Source: Astrobacterium formosum (GTDB taxonomy: Bacteria > Pseudomonadota > Alphaproteobacteria > Rhizobiales > Xanthobacteraceae). Taken from it: a stretch of 64,000 nt of DNA. The notes beneath the pieces are model-generated. The model had not been told where the DNA came from. It did no database searches and saw only the letters and a program-made list of their open reading frames with translations. The stretch's first letter is position 1. The number at the start of each line of letters is the position of its first letter. Positions 17,860 to 26,277 of the stretch are shown piece after piece. Position numbers and translations under genes: made by a program. The stretch covers positions 1-64,000 of the forward strand of contig JAVDCA010000021.1 in assembly GCA_030848545.1 (NCBI GenBank), written 5' to 3'.

Positions 17860-19634
17860 CACGAGCCGCCTCCGGCCTCGGCAACGACGCGCAGACCGCC
17901 GGGCAATTCAGCCGGCACCACCGTCGGACGACGAAGCACCCTGCTGATGACCTCGTCTTTCGGACCGAAGGCCTGGATTCGTCCGTCTGCCAACAACATG
18001 ACCTGGTCGACCGCCGCAAGTGCGCTCTGACGGTGAGCTATGATGATCACGATCGCGCCGCGCTCGCGCGCCTTCAGCACCGCCTGATTGAGAGCTTCAT
18101 CACCTTCCGCGTCCAGATTAGAATTGGGCTCGTCGAGAACGACCAGGAACGGATCGCGATAGAGTGCACGCGCCAGCGCGATGCGCTGGCGCTGGCCGGC
18201 CGACAACGCCGCTCCTCCCTCTCCGATCTCGGTCTCGTAGCCGTTGGGCAAACGCAGGATGAGATCGTTGACGCCGGCGGCACGTGCGGCAGCGAACACG
18301 GCCCGCGCGTCCGGGGTCGCCTCCAGGCGCGCGATGTTACGGGCCACATTCCCACTGAACAGTTCGACGTCCTGGGGAAGATAGCCTACGTGACGACCGA
18401 GATCTTTCGGTGCCCATTGCTCCAGTGCGGCGCCGTCCAGGCGGACTTTGCCCCGATAGGGCGTCCAGGCACCGACCAACGCCCGGGCAAGAGACGATTT
18501 TCCCGACGCGCTCGGGCCGATGATGGCCAGTCCGTCGCCGGCCTGAAGCGAGAAACTCGCATCGATGACGACCGGACGCTGGCTGCCCGGCGGCACGATG
18601 GTCAGCCCCTCAACTGCCAGCTTCGACTTCGGAGCCGGCAGAGCGATCATTTCATCCTCAGCCGGGAAGCGTTCGAGCAGCTCGCCGAGGCGAACCCAGC
18701 CCTGACGAGCCGCGGTGAAATGTCTCCAGTGCGCGATCGCCAACTCGACGGGCGCAAGGGACCGTGCCACGAGGATCGAGCCCGCAATGATGATGCCGCC
18801 CGTCGCCTGCTGCTCGATGACGAGGTAGCCGCCGACGCCCAGCACCGCGGATTGCAGCACCATCCGCAGCACCTTCGTGGCCGAGCTGATTCCGCCCGAT
18901 CCGTCCGACATTTGGCGCTGCACGTCGATGTACTTAGCGTTCGTCTCGCGCCACTTCTCCGCCAGGGCTTGCGACATGCCCATGGCATGAACGACCTCGG
19001 CATTGCGCCGGCCGGCCTCGATGAACGCAGCGCGGACTGCCGCTATCTCGGTCGCCTTCTTCATCGGCCCTTGCGTCCGCCTGTCGTTGACGATCGTGAG
19101 CGTAACGAGAACGATCGCACCGACCAGCGCCGTGTAGCCGATCCAGCTGTGGAAGGCGAAGCAGATAATTAGGTAGATCGGCATCCACGGCAAATCGAAC
19201 AACGCCGCAAGGCCGAGACTGGACAGGAACGTACGGATCTGATCGAGATCACGCATCGGCTGCAGGTTGTTGACGCTCGCGCCGGCCTTGAGCGGAATGC
19301 GCATCATCGTGTCGAACGCGCGGGCACCCAGCTTCACGTCGAGCGCGGCCCCGATCCGCAGGAGAACCCGGCCTCTAACCAAGTCCAGCAGTCCCTGAAA
19401 AGTGTAGAGGATCAGGGCGAGGATCGACAAGCCGATCAATGTGGGAATGCTGCGGCCAGGAACCACCCGGTCGTAGACTTCCAGCATGTAAAACGAGCCG
19501 GTCAGATAAAGTATGCTGAGCACGCCGCTGGTCAGCGCCACGCCCCAAAAGGCGACTTTGCATGCGGAAAGCGCGGCAGCGAGTTCGTCATTGCCCTTGG
19601 GCCGGGAACCGCTTGCCCGTGACCACGTCGTCAT
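17859..19634 (-). CDS. Type I secretion permease/ATPase, PrtD family
   Basis: An ABC exporter half-transporter of 591 residues. Residues 20-300 form the six-helix membrane domain. The nucleotide-binding domain carries Walker A GPSASGKSS at about 373-381, the signature LSAGQRQRIALARAL, Walker B FLVVLDEPN and the H-loop IAHR. There is no N-terminal C39 or C39-like domain, which places it with PrtD/AprD-type exporters rather than HlyB or LapB. It is the first gene of an exporter-adaptor pair on the minus strand, and the giant RTX protein further along is the obvious cargo. An AT-rich stretch at 19735-19800 upstream could hold its promoter. Confidence 0.94.
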   Translation of the reverse strand: MTTWSRASGSRPKGNDELAAALSACKVAFWGVALTSGVLSILYLTGSFYMLEVYDRVVPGRSIPTLIGLSILALILYTFQGLLDLVRGRVLLRIGAALDVKLGARAFDTMMRIPLKAGASVNNLQPMRDLDQIRTFLSSLGLAALFDLPWMPIYLIICFAFHSWIGYTALVGAIVLVTLTIVNDRRTQGPMKKATEIAAVRAAFIEAGRRNAEVVHAMGMSQALAEKWRETNAKYIDVQRQMSDGSGGISSATKVLRMVLQSAVLGVGGYLVIEQQATGGIIIAGSILVARSLAPVELAIAHWRHFTAARQGWVRLGELLERFPAEDEMIALPAPKSKLAVEGLTIVPPGSQRPVVIDASFSLQAGDGLAIIGPSASGKSSLARALVGAWTPYRGKVRLDGAALEQWAPKDLGRHVGYLPQDVELFSGNVARNIARLEATPDARAVFAAARAAGVNDLILRLPNGYETEIGEGGAALSAGQRQRIALARALYRDPFLVVLDEPNSNLDAEGDEALNQAVLKARERGAIVIIIAHRQSALAAVDQVMLLADGRIQAFGPKDEVISRVLRRPTVVPAELPGGLRVVAEAGGGS

Positions 19635-19766
19635 TCTGCACTTTCCTACCCACGTCCCAAACGAAGAGACCTAGGCCGCCCAGATGAATTCTGGCGTTTC
19701 AGCCCCGCGTCGGTTCGAAATGGGATGCTCCACCCGCTTCATTTTGTTATACTTTCGTTAGATATC

Positions 19767-19786
19767 ATCCTGGAGTCAATCAGGAT
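19767..19786. repeat. Short inverted repeat in the gap before the exporter gene
   Basis: ATCCTG and CAGGAT form perfect 6-base arms around an 8-base loop, in an AT-rich gap between the ligase-like gene and the exporter gene. There is no U-tract on the minus strand, so it is a weak terminator candidate. It could equally be an operator for the exporter operon. Confidence 0.3.
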
Positions 19787-19818
19787 CGCATATTAACCTT
19801 TGTCGCGCCGGACGTTTA

Positions 19819-21255
19819 CTACGTCCAGCGGCCGTGGACACTGTTCCCCCGTCCTGCTACCGCGCCGGAGCCTGAAACGTCGGTGGAAAATGCCTGCGCG
19901 AGACCAACTCCCAGCATCGCGAAGGCCACGATGGCGAAGCCGGCGACCTGAAGGGAGAAATCCAACGACGAGTGTAGAATCGCTAAAAGACCGATGCAGA
20001 ATGCCGCCAGAGGCACGATGCGGTCGTGGCGACGGACCAGCGCTCCGCGGGCTAGCAAGCCCAGCATGACGAGCCAGCCGAGCCCGACTAGGCCGGCAAG
20101 CGGCACCCCGACCTCAGAAGCGAGTTCGAGCGGCGTCGAATGGGCAGCTGTCCATACGCCCCACATGGATATCTCGGAAGATCGATAAGCGGGAAAGGCC
20201 CAGGCGAACGTGCCGAGCCCGGTACCGAACCATGGATAATCGGCGATGATGCGCAGGGTCGACCGCCAAGCGGCGATGCGCCCGGCATCCGACAGCCCTT
20301 GCGTCTCGAAGCGGGCTCCGACACTGCCGCCCATGACCTGCAACAGCAAAAGAATCGTTCCGGCGATTGCAAGTCCGGCGAGTAGCAATCCCTTTCCTTG
20401 GGGCAGCCGCTGTCGGAAACGCAGAACGAAACCGAGAGCGAGGACGAACAGCGCGAATACGGTCCCTGCGCGTGAGATCGTCAGAAACAATGCGCATAAG
20501 CATACGAACAGCATGGCGAAGGGCAGGTAGACATCACGCCGGCCTGCGAACTCACGCGAGGTCAGCTCGTTGAAGAGACGCCGCCCGTCGAGACCGCGCG
20601 GCAGACGCTTTGCGAGCGTGTCACAGAGGATCAGCAGCCATACGACCGCGCAAGAGCCAAAATAGGTCGCGGCCGTGTTGCGGTTGATGAAGGTCGCCGT
20701 GAGATTGCCTACATAGGCGGTTTTCTCCCGCCACAGGATCGACGTCGGATCGAGCAACAGTCCATATATCCCATAAGCCGCATAGCCCACCCCCGCCCAA
20801 GCCATGATCCGCAGGGCACGCCGCGCATCATCAGCGTTGGTCCCGACCAGCAGGCCGAGCGTGAGCGCCAGTATGTTGGCGAGCGGCGCGCCGAGCGCGA
20901 AAAATGGCTCATAGCGCACGATCGACACCGATGGCTGGACGGGGATGTCGAGCAGTTCGGCGGCCTGTTTCCAAATCGGATGGAAGGACGCAATCCAGGG
21001 CGCCGGCGACAACTGCTCGTGCAGCACCACGCCATAGCCGACAATGATCACGCCGATGCCGGCGAGCAGCCAATAGTGCTGGCGCCGCAAACGGCTCAGC
21101 GGCGCGAAAGCGACGCCGAGCCCGAGCAGCCCGCACCAGAACGCGACCGTCGCCGCATCACGCGAACCGAACGGCAGCGGAGCCCCGGCGATGGCCGCGA
21201 ACAGGATGAAGGCCGGCAGACGGCGCGCGGCGGTGACGAGACGTGAAATGGGCAT
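19819..21255 (-). CDS. O-antigen ligase / polymerase-like membrane protein
   Basis: A polytopic inner-membrane protein of 478 residues with about 12 hydrophobic segments. A large periplasmic loop in the second half contains SDAGRIAAWRSTLRIIADYP and WFGTGLGTFAWAFPAYRS, the pattern of the Wzy_C/O-antigen ligase family. Such proteins polymerise or ligate polysaccharide repeat units on undecaprenyl carriers at the outer face of the inner membrane. The neighbouring export lipoprotein and sugar transferase fit exopolysaccharide assembly. The start is set at the Met encoded at 21255, because the longer frame begins inside a strong terminator hairpin (21259-21300). No Shine-Dalgarno sequence is evident. 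Polymerase and ligase cannot be told apart from sequence alone. Confidence 0.85.
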   Translation of the reverse strand: MPISRLVTAARRLPAFILFAAIAGAPLPFGSRDAATVAFWCGLLGLGVAFAPLSRLRRQHYWLLAGIGVIIVGYGVVLHEQLSPAPWIASFHPIWKQAAELLDIPVQPSVSIVRYEPFFALGAPLANILALTLGLLVGTNADDARRALRIMAWAGVGYAAYGIYGLLLDPTSILWREKTAYVGNLTATFINRNTAATYFGSCAVVWLLILCDTLAKRLPRGLDGRRLFNELTSREFAGRRDVYLPFAMLFVCLCALFLTISRAGTVFALFVLALGFVLRFRQRLPQGKGLLLAGLAIAGTILLLLQVMGGSVGARFETQGLSDAGRIAAWRSTLRIIADYPWFGTGLGTFAWAFPAYRSSEISMWGVWTAAHSTPLELASEVGVPLAGLVGLGWLVMLGLLARGALVRRHDRIVPLAAFCIGLLAILHSSLDFSLQVAGFAIVAFAMLGVGLAQAFSTDVSGSGAVAGRGNSVHGRWT

Positions 21256-21258
21256 CGC

Positions 21259-21300
21259 AAAAAAGACCCGGGCCACGGTGATTGTCTCACCGTGGCCCGG
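21259..21300 (-). terminator. Rho-independent terminator after the export lipoprotein gene
   Basis: Perfect 13-bp arms at 21268-21280 and 21288-21300 enclose a 7-base loop. On the minus strand the stem is followed by GTC and a run of six Ts (21259-21264). It lies 25 bases past the stop of the Wza-like gene and directly before the start of the ligase-like gene, so any transcript of the latter from upstream must read through it. Confidence 0.88.
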
Positions 21301-21325
21301 CCTTCGTCCAGCATCAACTATGATT

Positions 21326-22513
21326 TCAGCGGACCCGGCTGTTGTGCCGCATGATGTAGATGTCGTTCATCGTATTCACGCCGTTGCGCACGGTTCCGAG
21401 CGAGGTGTTGACGAAGTCGAGGAACTTGGTGGCGTCGACCTGGGTCGCGTTGGCGACGTAGATGACGTCGAACGGTCGCATCTCCACGCGGGTGCCGAGG
21501 AAGTAGCCGCCCGGATCCTGGAAGCTGACCGAGAACACGATCGGGATCAGCGGCGTGGTGAACCGCGTGCAGTCGACGCCGAGCTTTTCGGCGACGTCGC
21601 GCGGCTCGAGCCGATAGAGGAACACGGCGCCCGGATCGGCCTGGACGTCGAGAAGGCCGCCGGCCTTGGCGACGGCCTGGGCAAGATTGATCTTCCAGGC
21701 GTCAAAGTTGAATTCGCCCTGCTGTCCGGTGGCCCCGAAGGCGAGGAACTTCATCGGCTCACGATAGACGTAGATGCGATCTTTCGGCTGAACGTAGATG
21801 TTGTTCGCCGGCATATAGATCAGGTTGGCGAATGGAACGGTCGCCCGCTTGCCACCGCGTTCCAGGAGCACCCAGCTATCCCAGCCATTGCCCGAAATAC
21901 CACCCGCGCGGGTGATGGCGTCGGTGATGCGGTCCTGGGCACCGGTCGATGCGCTCGGGTAACGCAACGGCGACCTGACATCACCAATGACGCTGATCAG
22001 CGACGTGCGCTGCTCCGCCAGGGCAACGACGACCTGGGGCTCGATGGCGCGGTTCTGGATGCGGGATACGATTTCGTTCTGCACTTGGACGTTGGTGCGG
22101 CCGGCAGCCCGGATGATGCCTGCGTAGGGCACCGAGATATTGCCGTCATTGTCGATAGTTTGAGATGGCAGATCGACGAAATTGCCCGGGCGGACGCCGG
22201 CTTCGATGGGAATGAAAAGGCCGCCCGCGGCGGCTTCGAAGATGGTCACCTTGACGACGTCACCGACACCGAAGACGATTCCCGACGGAGGGCGACGATC
22301 CGTGAAGGTGCCGCCAAGGATATTGGGTTCGTAACCGGCGAGCACGTCGACGGCGTGCGCATCGAGCTTCACCAGTGCATAGGGAAGCACCTGCGAATTA
22401 TTGTTGGTGATATCGAGACTGGCCGGCCCGGACATCGGAATGAAGCCGCATCCGCCGACTGTCACCAGCGCAGCAAAGCACACGGCCCGGCTCAGTGTTG
22501 GAATAGCCCGCAT
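21326..22513 (-). CDS. Polysaccharide export outer-membrane lipoprotein (Wza/OPX family)
   Basis: This 395-residue protein is predicted to form the outer-membrane export channel for exopolysaccharide or capsule. The N-terminus is a lipoprotein signal (AALVTVGGCG, lipobox Cys near residue 22). The Poly_export domain follows (FGVGDVVKVTIFEA, and INDD-like IDNDGNISVPYAG), then SLBB-type modules such as SVIGDVRSPLRYPS and FLAFGATGQQGEF. The start at 22513 is preceded by GAGGCGGGGGCA; the longer frame from 22591 adds residues ahead of the lipoprotein signal and is unlikely. A strong terminator follows the gene. No Wzc-type co-polymerase is found in the window. Confidence 0.92.
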   Translation of the reverse strand: MRAIPTLSRAVCFAALVTVGGCGFIPMSGPASLDITNNNSQVLPYALVKLDAHAVDVLAGYEPNILGGTFTDRRPPSGIVFGVGDVVKVTIFEAAAGGLFIPIEAGVRPGNFVDLPSQTIDNDGNISVPYAGIIRAAGRTNVQVQNEIVSRIQNRAIEPQVVVALAEQRTSLISVIGDVRSPLRYPSASTGAQDRITDAITRAGGISGNGWDSWVLLERGGKRATVPFANLIYMPANNIYVQPKDRIYVYREPMKFLAFGATGQQGEFNFDAWKINLAQAVAKAGGLLDVQADPGAVFLYRLEPRDVAEKLGVDCTRFTTPLIPIVFSVSFQDPGGYFLGTRVEMRPFDVIYVANATQVDATKFLDFVNTSLGTVRNGVNTMNDIYIMRHNSRVR

Positions 22514-22833
22514 TGCCCCCGCCTCGACCGAAGGACCCGCCGTCGAGCAGGTCGATTCTGCGTCCCATGCGGAGTTACCATAGCATAACACTGACCACGA
22601 ACGAGCCGCGGGCGGTGATTAACATCCCTCTGTTGCAATCTCGCAACACACAGCTTCCTTGTTGAATTGATAAGCAAATTATGAATGTTGCCGACCCGGA
22701 CGACGCTGGTTTCGAGAGCCCTTTGCCAGGCCAACTGCCACCCTGAGGAAACGCGGAACTCATATCGGTTTTCTGGAAAGTGTTATGGTCATGACCGCAT
22801 TGCCGACCAGCGGTGGAGGTTGAATTTGCTCCC
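22514..22833. other. Divergent promoter region with TGTTGC-N6-GCAACA palindrome
   Basis: This 320-base gap separates the minus-strand export lipoprotein gene from a plus-strand secreted protein gene, so promoters for both must lie here. A perfect inverted repeat, TGTTGC at 22631-22636 and GCAACA at 22643-22648, lies in its AT-richer half and is an operator candidate. No gene is seen in the gap. Confidence 0.45.
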
Positions 22834-23529
22834 ATGACGAGAAACTCCGACGGCTCGTTCGCGCATCATCTCTCGCCGGGCCGGCCGATGGCTGGACCGG
22901 TTTCGGGATTCCTGCTCGCGACGATCTTGGTCTGCGCGCCGGGCGCGGGGCTCGGCAATGAGCCGCCACTCGACCATTGCCGGTCCATCGCGGACAGTTC
23001 GGCGCGTTTGCGCTGCTACGACGCAGCCGGACCGGCAGCGGGACCGAAGGAGCCCGCCCCCACAAACTCCCCGACCGTCGGATCTTGGCGGCTGGTCCGG
23101 ACTCCCGACCCCCGTGGGGGGCCGGAGGCGATTTCCATCATGCGATCGGCCGACCCCTTGAACTCCGAACCGGAATTCGTCGGGCTGATGCTGCGTTGCG
23201 GCCACCCCGACATCGAGGTCTTGTCGATCGTGATTCCGCCGCTGCCGCCCCGCTCCCGACCGACCGTCACGGTCGGCAGCGGACCTGACGCGCAGGAAGT
23301 GGTCGGACAGGTCACGCCGCCGGGAGCCGCCATCCTGCTGCCCGGTCACATCAGTGCCAAAGCGCGTGCCCACTGGCCGCGGCTCAAGCGGATCGAATTC
23401 ACCGTCAGCCATGAAAGCGGGAAATTCCACGGCACGGTGCAGCTCACCGATTTCGCCTCCGCCCTGGAAGCCCTGACACGGGCCTGCGCTTCCCGCCCGC
23501 CCGACGCCGGTCGCCGCGATCCGTCTTGA
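22834..23529 (+). CDS. Secreted protein of unknown function (VasI-like CRSI...RLRCYD motif)
   Basis: A 231-residue protein with an N-terminal hydrophobic segment (GFLLATILVCAPGAGLG, about 26-42) that looks like a signal peptide. CRSIADSSARLRCYDA just after it resembles the start of VasI-type and related secreted proteins of Proteobacteria, where the two Cys probably pair. The rest is a beta-rich domain (EFVGLMLRCGHPDIEVL, HGTVQLTDFASAL). It is divergent from the export lipoprotein gene, which suggests a cell-envelope role connected with polysaccharide, but function is unknown. The ATG at 22834 was preferred over a GTG seven codons upstream. Confidence 0.7.
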   Translation: MTRNSDGSFAHHLSPGRPMAGPVSGFLLATILVCAPGAGLGNEPPLDHCRSIADSSARLRCYDAAGPAAGPKEPAPTNSPTVGSWRLVRTPDPRGGPEAISIMRSADPLNSEPEFVGLMLRCGHPDIEVLSIVIPPLPPRSRPTVTVGSGPDAQEVVGQVTPPGAAILLPGHISAKARAHWPRLKRIEFTVSHESGKFHGTVQLTDFASALEALTRACASRPPDAGRRDPS

Positions 23530-23702
23530 TGACGGGACGCACGTTGGGGAGCGGTCGTGCCGTCTCCCCCCGAGCCGAAGCGCAACCCATTGAGATAAAA
23601 TACTTTCTGGCCCGTCGGCAGATCCATGGCCGTGCCCCCTGGCCGATTAACGAAATATCAGGAGTTCCGATCAACCCTCAGGTCGAAGAGGGGGCCAGAG
23701 CC

Positions 23703-23993
23703 ATGTTCATCCTGATCATTTGCCTGCTCGTCGGCGCCGTGCTCGCCATGGGTTTGAACGTGGTCTCGCTGCTGCCGGCCACGCTGTTCATGATCATCGG
23801 CATCCTGGCCTGGGACCTCGTCCTCTCGACCCTGTCCCTCTCCAGCCTGCAGTCCTGTGTGATCGCCACCTTCGCGCTGCAGATCGGATATGTGAGCGGA
23901 ATCTGCATACGCTACCTGCTGACGCCGCCCGTGCCAGTCGCCGCACCGGTCCGGCTCGGCAAGCACAAAAAGCACTACGCCGAGATCGCCTAG
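23703..23993 (+). CDS. Small inner-membrane protein, unknown function
   Basis: A 96-residue protein made of three hydrophobic segments (about 1-20, 22-42 and 50-72) and a basic C-terminal tail (RLGKHKKHYAEIA). The Met at 23703 starts directly at the first membrane helix and has a purine-rich AGAGGGGGCC upstream; the longer frame from 23526 adds a shadow-like N-terminus. It sits between a secreted protein gene and a polytopic membrane protein in the polysaccharide locus. Small membrane proteins in rhizobial exopolysaccharide loci sometimes modulate synthesis, but nothing here proves that. Confidence 0.65.
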   Translation: MFILIICLLVGAVLAMGLNVVSLLPATLFMIIGILAWDLVLSTLSLSSLQSCVIATFALQIGYVSGICIRYLLTPPVPVAAPVRLGKHKKHYAEIA

Positions 23994-24060
23994 TCCTCGC
24001 CAAGCCGGTTCTCACCAAGCCATCGATTGACCCAACGCCGGTTGCGCGCGCCGCAGGATC

Positions 24061-25386
24061 GTGGCACAGCGCATAAACCAACCTTCCGGCGGTGCCGTGT
24101 CGATCGCATTCCATCTCCTGATGGCGCTCCTCGTCGGGGCTCCCGTCCTATCTTTTATGGACGGGGCGCTGACGTACGGTGTGTTGGCCATATGGAGTGC
24201 CGCCATCCTGGCCTTCGTGTCGATACGCATGCAGCCCGGCGAAGCCGCGCATTTCGCGCGACTGGCGCGTCCGGTTCTGCTCCTCGCCGCCCTGCCGGTC
24301 CTGTGGATCGTCCTGCAGCTCGTCCCGGCCGGTCCGCTCGCCCATCCGATTTGGCAAAGCGCGTCCGCGGCCCTCGGCGTGCCGTCATGGGGCAGCATCA
24401 GTGTCGCACCCGGCATGACCCTGCTGGCCTTGGGGCATCTCCTGACCTCCATCGGCATCGGCTTCGCCACCATGGCGCTGACCATCGATCGACGGCGCGC
24501 CGAGCTGTGCCTCCTGGTACTGGCCATGGTGGCAGGCCTGATGGCTCTGGCGATCATCCTGCACGACCTCGGCGGGTTCACGTTTCTGGGCGAGCTCGGT
24601 CAAGGGGTGCGAGCTTCCTATGACGCAGCGGCAGCACTCGGGATCGTTCTCGGGCTTGCCACCGCCGACCTCGCCGTCGAGCGCTTCGAGACACGGCGCC
24701 AAGCGGGCATGACCGCGGCGCGATTGGTCGAGCGGCTGGCCTTCGCGCTCGAGACCCTGCTGGTCAGCATCATTGCGGTCGGCTACTTCCAGGCAGACGT
24801 GCTGTGGATCGGGCCACTCGCCGGCGCAGCGGCGTTCGGTCTGGTGGTCCTGCTGCGCCGTGTCAATGTCGGCCCTTGGGTGGGACTTGGGGTTGCGGCG
24901 GCTGCCGCGGTGGCACTGGTCATGTTGATCGTCGGGCCCGCCGGCTTCGCCAGGAGCGACGTTGCCCTGCGGTTTGCCAATCCGTCGGCGGACGTCGGCA
25001 TCATCGCACAGGTCCTCGACGATGCCCCGGTGCTCGGCACCGGCGCCGGAACTTTTGGAGCCGTGATTGCGCTCTATCCTGAGACGCAGACCCCGTCCGC
25101 CAAGGCATCGACCACCGCCGCCATCGTGAGCGTCGAATTCGGCAGGCCGCTGTTCTTTATGGCAGGCATCCTCGCCATGATTCTGGCGGGCGCGCTGCTT
25201 CGCGGCGCATTCGCGCGCGGCCGGGATTCGTTCTACGCCACCGCAGCAGGCGCCTGCGTTGTCATCATGCTTCTGCAGGCATTGCGCGACGCCAGCCTGC
25301 TCGGCCCGGTGATGACCGTGCTGGCCCCGGCCATCATAGGACTGGGATTCGGCCAATCGACGAGCCGGCGGCTCGACCAGACCTAG
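24061..25386 (+). CDS. Polytopic membrane protein distantly O-antigen-ligase-like
   Basis: A 441-residue integral membrane protein with about 11-12 hydrophobic segments. A loop containing SADVGIIAQVLDDAPVLGTGAGTFGAVIALYPE resembles the large periplasmic loop of O-antigen ligase/Wzy proteins (compare WFGTGLGTFAWAFPAY in the protein at 19819-21255), but it is much less conserved. It may be a second polymerase or ligase, or an accessory membrane protein of the polysaccharide locus. The start is a GTG at 24061 without a strong Shine-Dalgarno; ATG at 24121 would remove the first 20 residues. Confidence 0.75.
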   Translation: MAQRINQPSGGAVSIAFHLLMALLVGAPVLSFMDGALTYGVLAIWSAAILAFVSIRMQPGEAAHFARLARPVLLLAALPVLWIVLQLVPAGPLAHPIWQSASAALGVPSWGSISVAPGMTLLALGHLLTSIGIGFATMALTIDRRRAELCLLVLAMVAGLMALAIILHDLGGFTFLGELGQGVRASYDAAAALGIVLGLATADLAVERFETRRQAGMTAARLVERLAFALETLLVSIIAVGYFQADVLWIGPLAGAAAFGLVVLLRRVNVGPWVGLGVAAAAAVALVMLIVGPAGFARSDVALRFANPSADVGIIAQVLDDAPVLGTGAGTFGAVIALYPETQTPSAKASTTAAIVSVEFGRPLFFMAGILAMILAGALLRGAFARGRDSFYATAAGACVVIMLLQALRDASLLGPVMTVLAPAIIGLGFGQSTSRRLDQT

Positions 25387-25427
25387 GAAACCCGCCCGCC
25401 CCAACGCCGGAATCGAAATACGAACCG

Positions 25428-25444
25428 GGCCGCGCGCGGCGGCC
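25428..25444. terminator. GC-rich hairpin between convergent genes
   Basis: GGCCGC at 25428-25433 and GCGGCC at 25439-25444 pair around a 5-base loop. The hairpin lies between the convergent membrane-protein and BTLCP genes. No U-tract follows on either strand, so termination is only a guess from position. Confidence 0.3.
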
Positions 25445-25479
25445 TGGTCGTCTATTCGTCGCTGCGGCAGGCTGAGGAG

Positions 25480-26094
25480 TTACGCCATCGTGCGGCCGAC
25501 GGTCGACCAGAACTGTGGGTTCTTAGGCGACTGCATGCGCACCCAGCGGTAGCGGGTCGCGCCGACGAGACGCACATTGGCGTTGAGATTGTCGAGGACG
25601 ACGTCGCCGGCGGACGTGCGCACGACCAGCACCAAGTGATGCTCGCCCGAGCCGATCACCACTTCGGCCAGCAGAAGGGCGCGTGGCGACCAGCCGCGCT
25701 TGATCAGTTCATGGCGCTTGGTGACCGCATAGTCGTTGCAGTCGCCCGCCACCGGAGAGATCACCCACTCTTCGTTGACGACGCCGCGGGTGTTCGCTTG
25801 CGGGCGGATTGCGCGATTGACCATGGTGTTGACGCTACGCAGCTCGGCCCATCGTTCGTCGGTGAGCTTGATCGAGCCGCCGCGAAAGACCATCCGCCGC
25901 GGGCGGCATTCATCCGCATATTGCAGGCAGAAGCGCGTATGCGCCATCGGCGCCAAGGCCGGTTCCTGCATCTGCAGGCGTTCCATATGATGCTTCAATG
26001 TCCGCGGAAAGCTGAACAGAGCAGCGTCCGCGTGCTGGACGATGAACGCAGTTCCGAGGACAGCAACCCCCAGAAGGCCGAGTGCCCGCCGCAT
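25480..26094 (-). CDS. BTLCP (LapG-like) transglutaminase-like cysteine peptidase
   Basis: A 204-residue secreted protein of the BTLCP family, the family of LapG, which clips giant biofilm adhesins at the outer membrane. A signal peptide covers residues 1-24 (ending HADA). The catalytic triad fits Cys119 in AGDCNDYAV, His153 in GEHHLVLVV and Asp168 in VVLDNL. The start at 26094 has a clear GGGGAG eight bases upstream; a TTG six codons earlier is less likely. It is divergent from a phosphatase gene, and the giant type I secreted protein lies about 11 kb away. A LapD-type receptor was not seen in the window. Its target could also be another envelope protein. Confidence 0.9.
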   Translation of the reverse strand: MRRALGLLGVAVLGTAFIVQHADAALFSFPRTLKHHMERLQMQEPALAPMAHTRFCLQYADECRPRRMVFRGGSIKLTDERWAELRSVNTMVNRAIRPQANTRGVVNEEWVISPVAGDCNDYAVTKRHELIKRGWSPRALLLAEVVIGSGEHHLVLVVRTSAGDVVLDNLNANVRLVGATRYRWVRMQSPKNPQFWSTVGRTMA

Positions 26095-26277
26095 GTTTGT
26101 ACTCCCCTGCAAGCATTCTTGGTTGCAAGGGATACGCGAATAACTTTGCGGTCACGTTCGAGCCCGGCGTGCGTTTTGAATCGAATTCTGGCCCATATCT
26201 CAATGTGTTGTTAAGTATGCGGAAATGCCCTAACAATCACCTCGGCATCGCAACCGGAAGACCTCGGCTGGACTGCA

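Noticed and set aside
18033-19172. 379-codon plus-strand frame over the ABC exporter
   Set aside because: Shadow of the exporter gene, whose own frame carries all ABC motifs.
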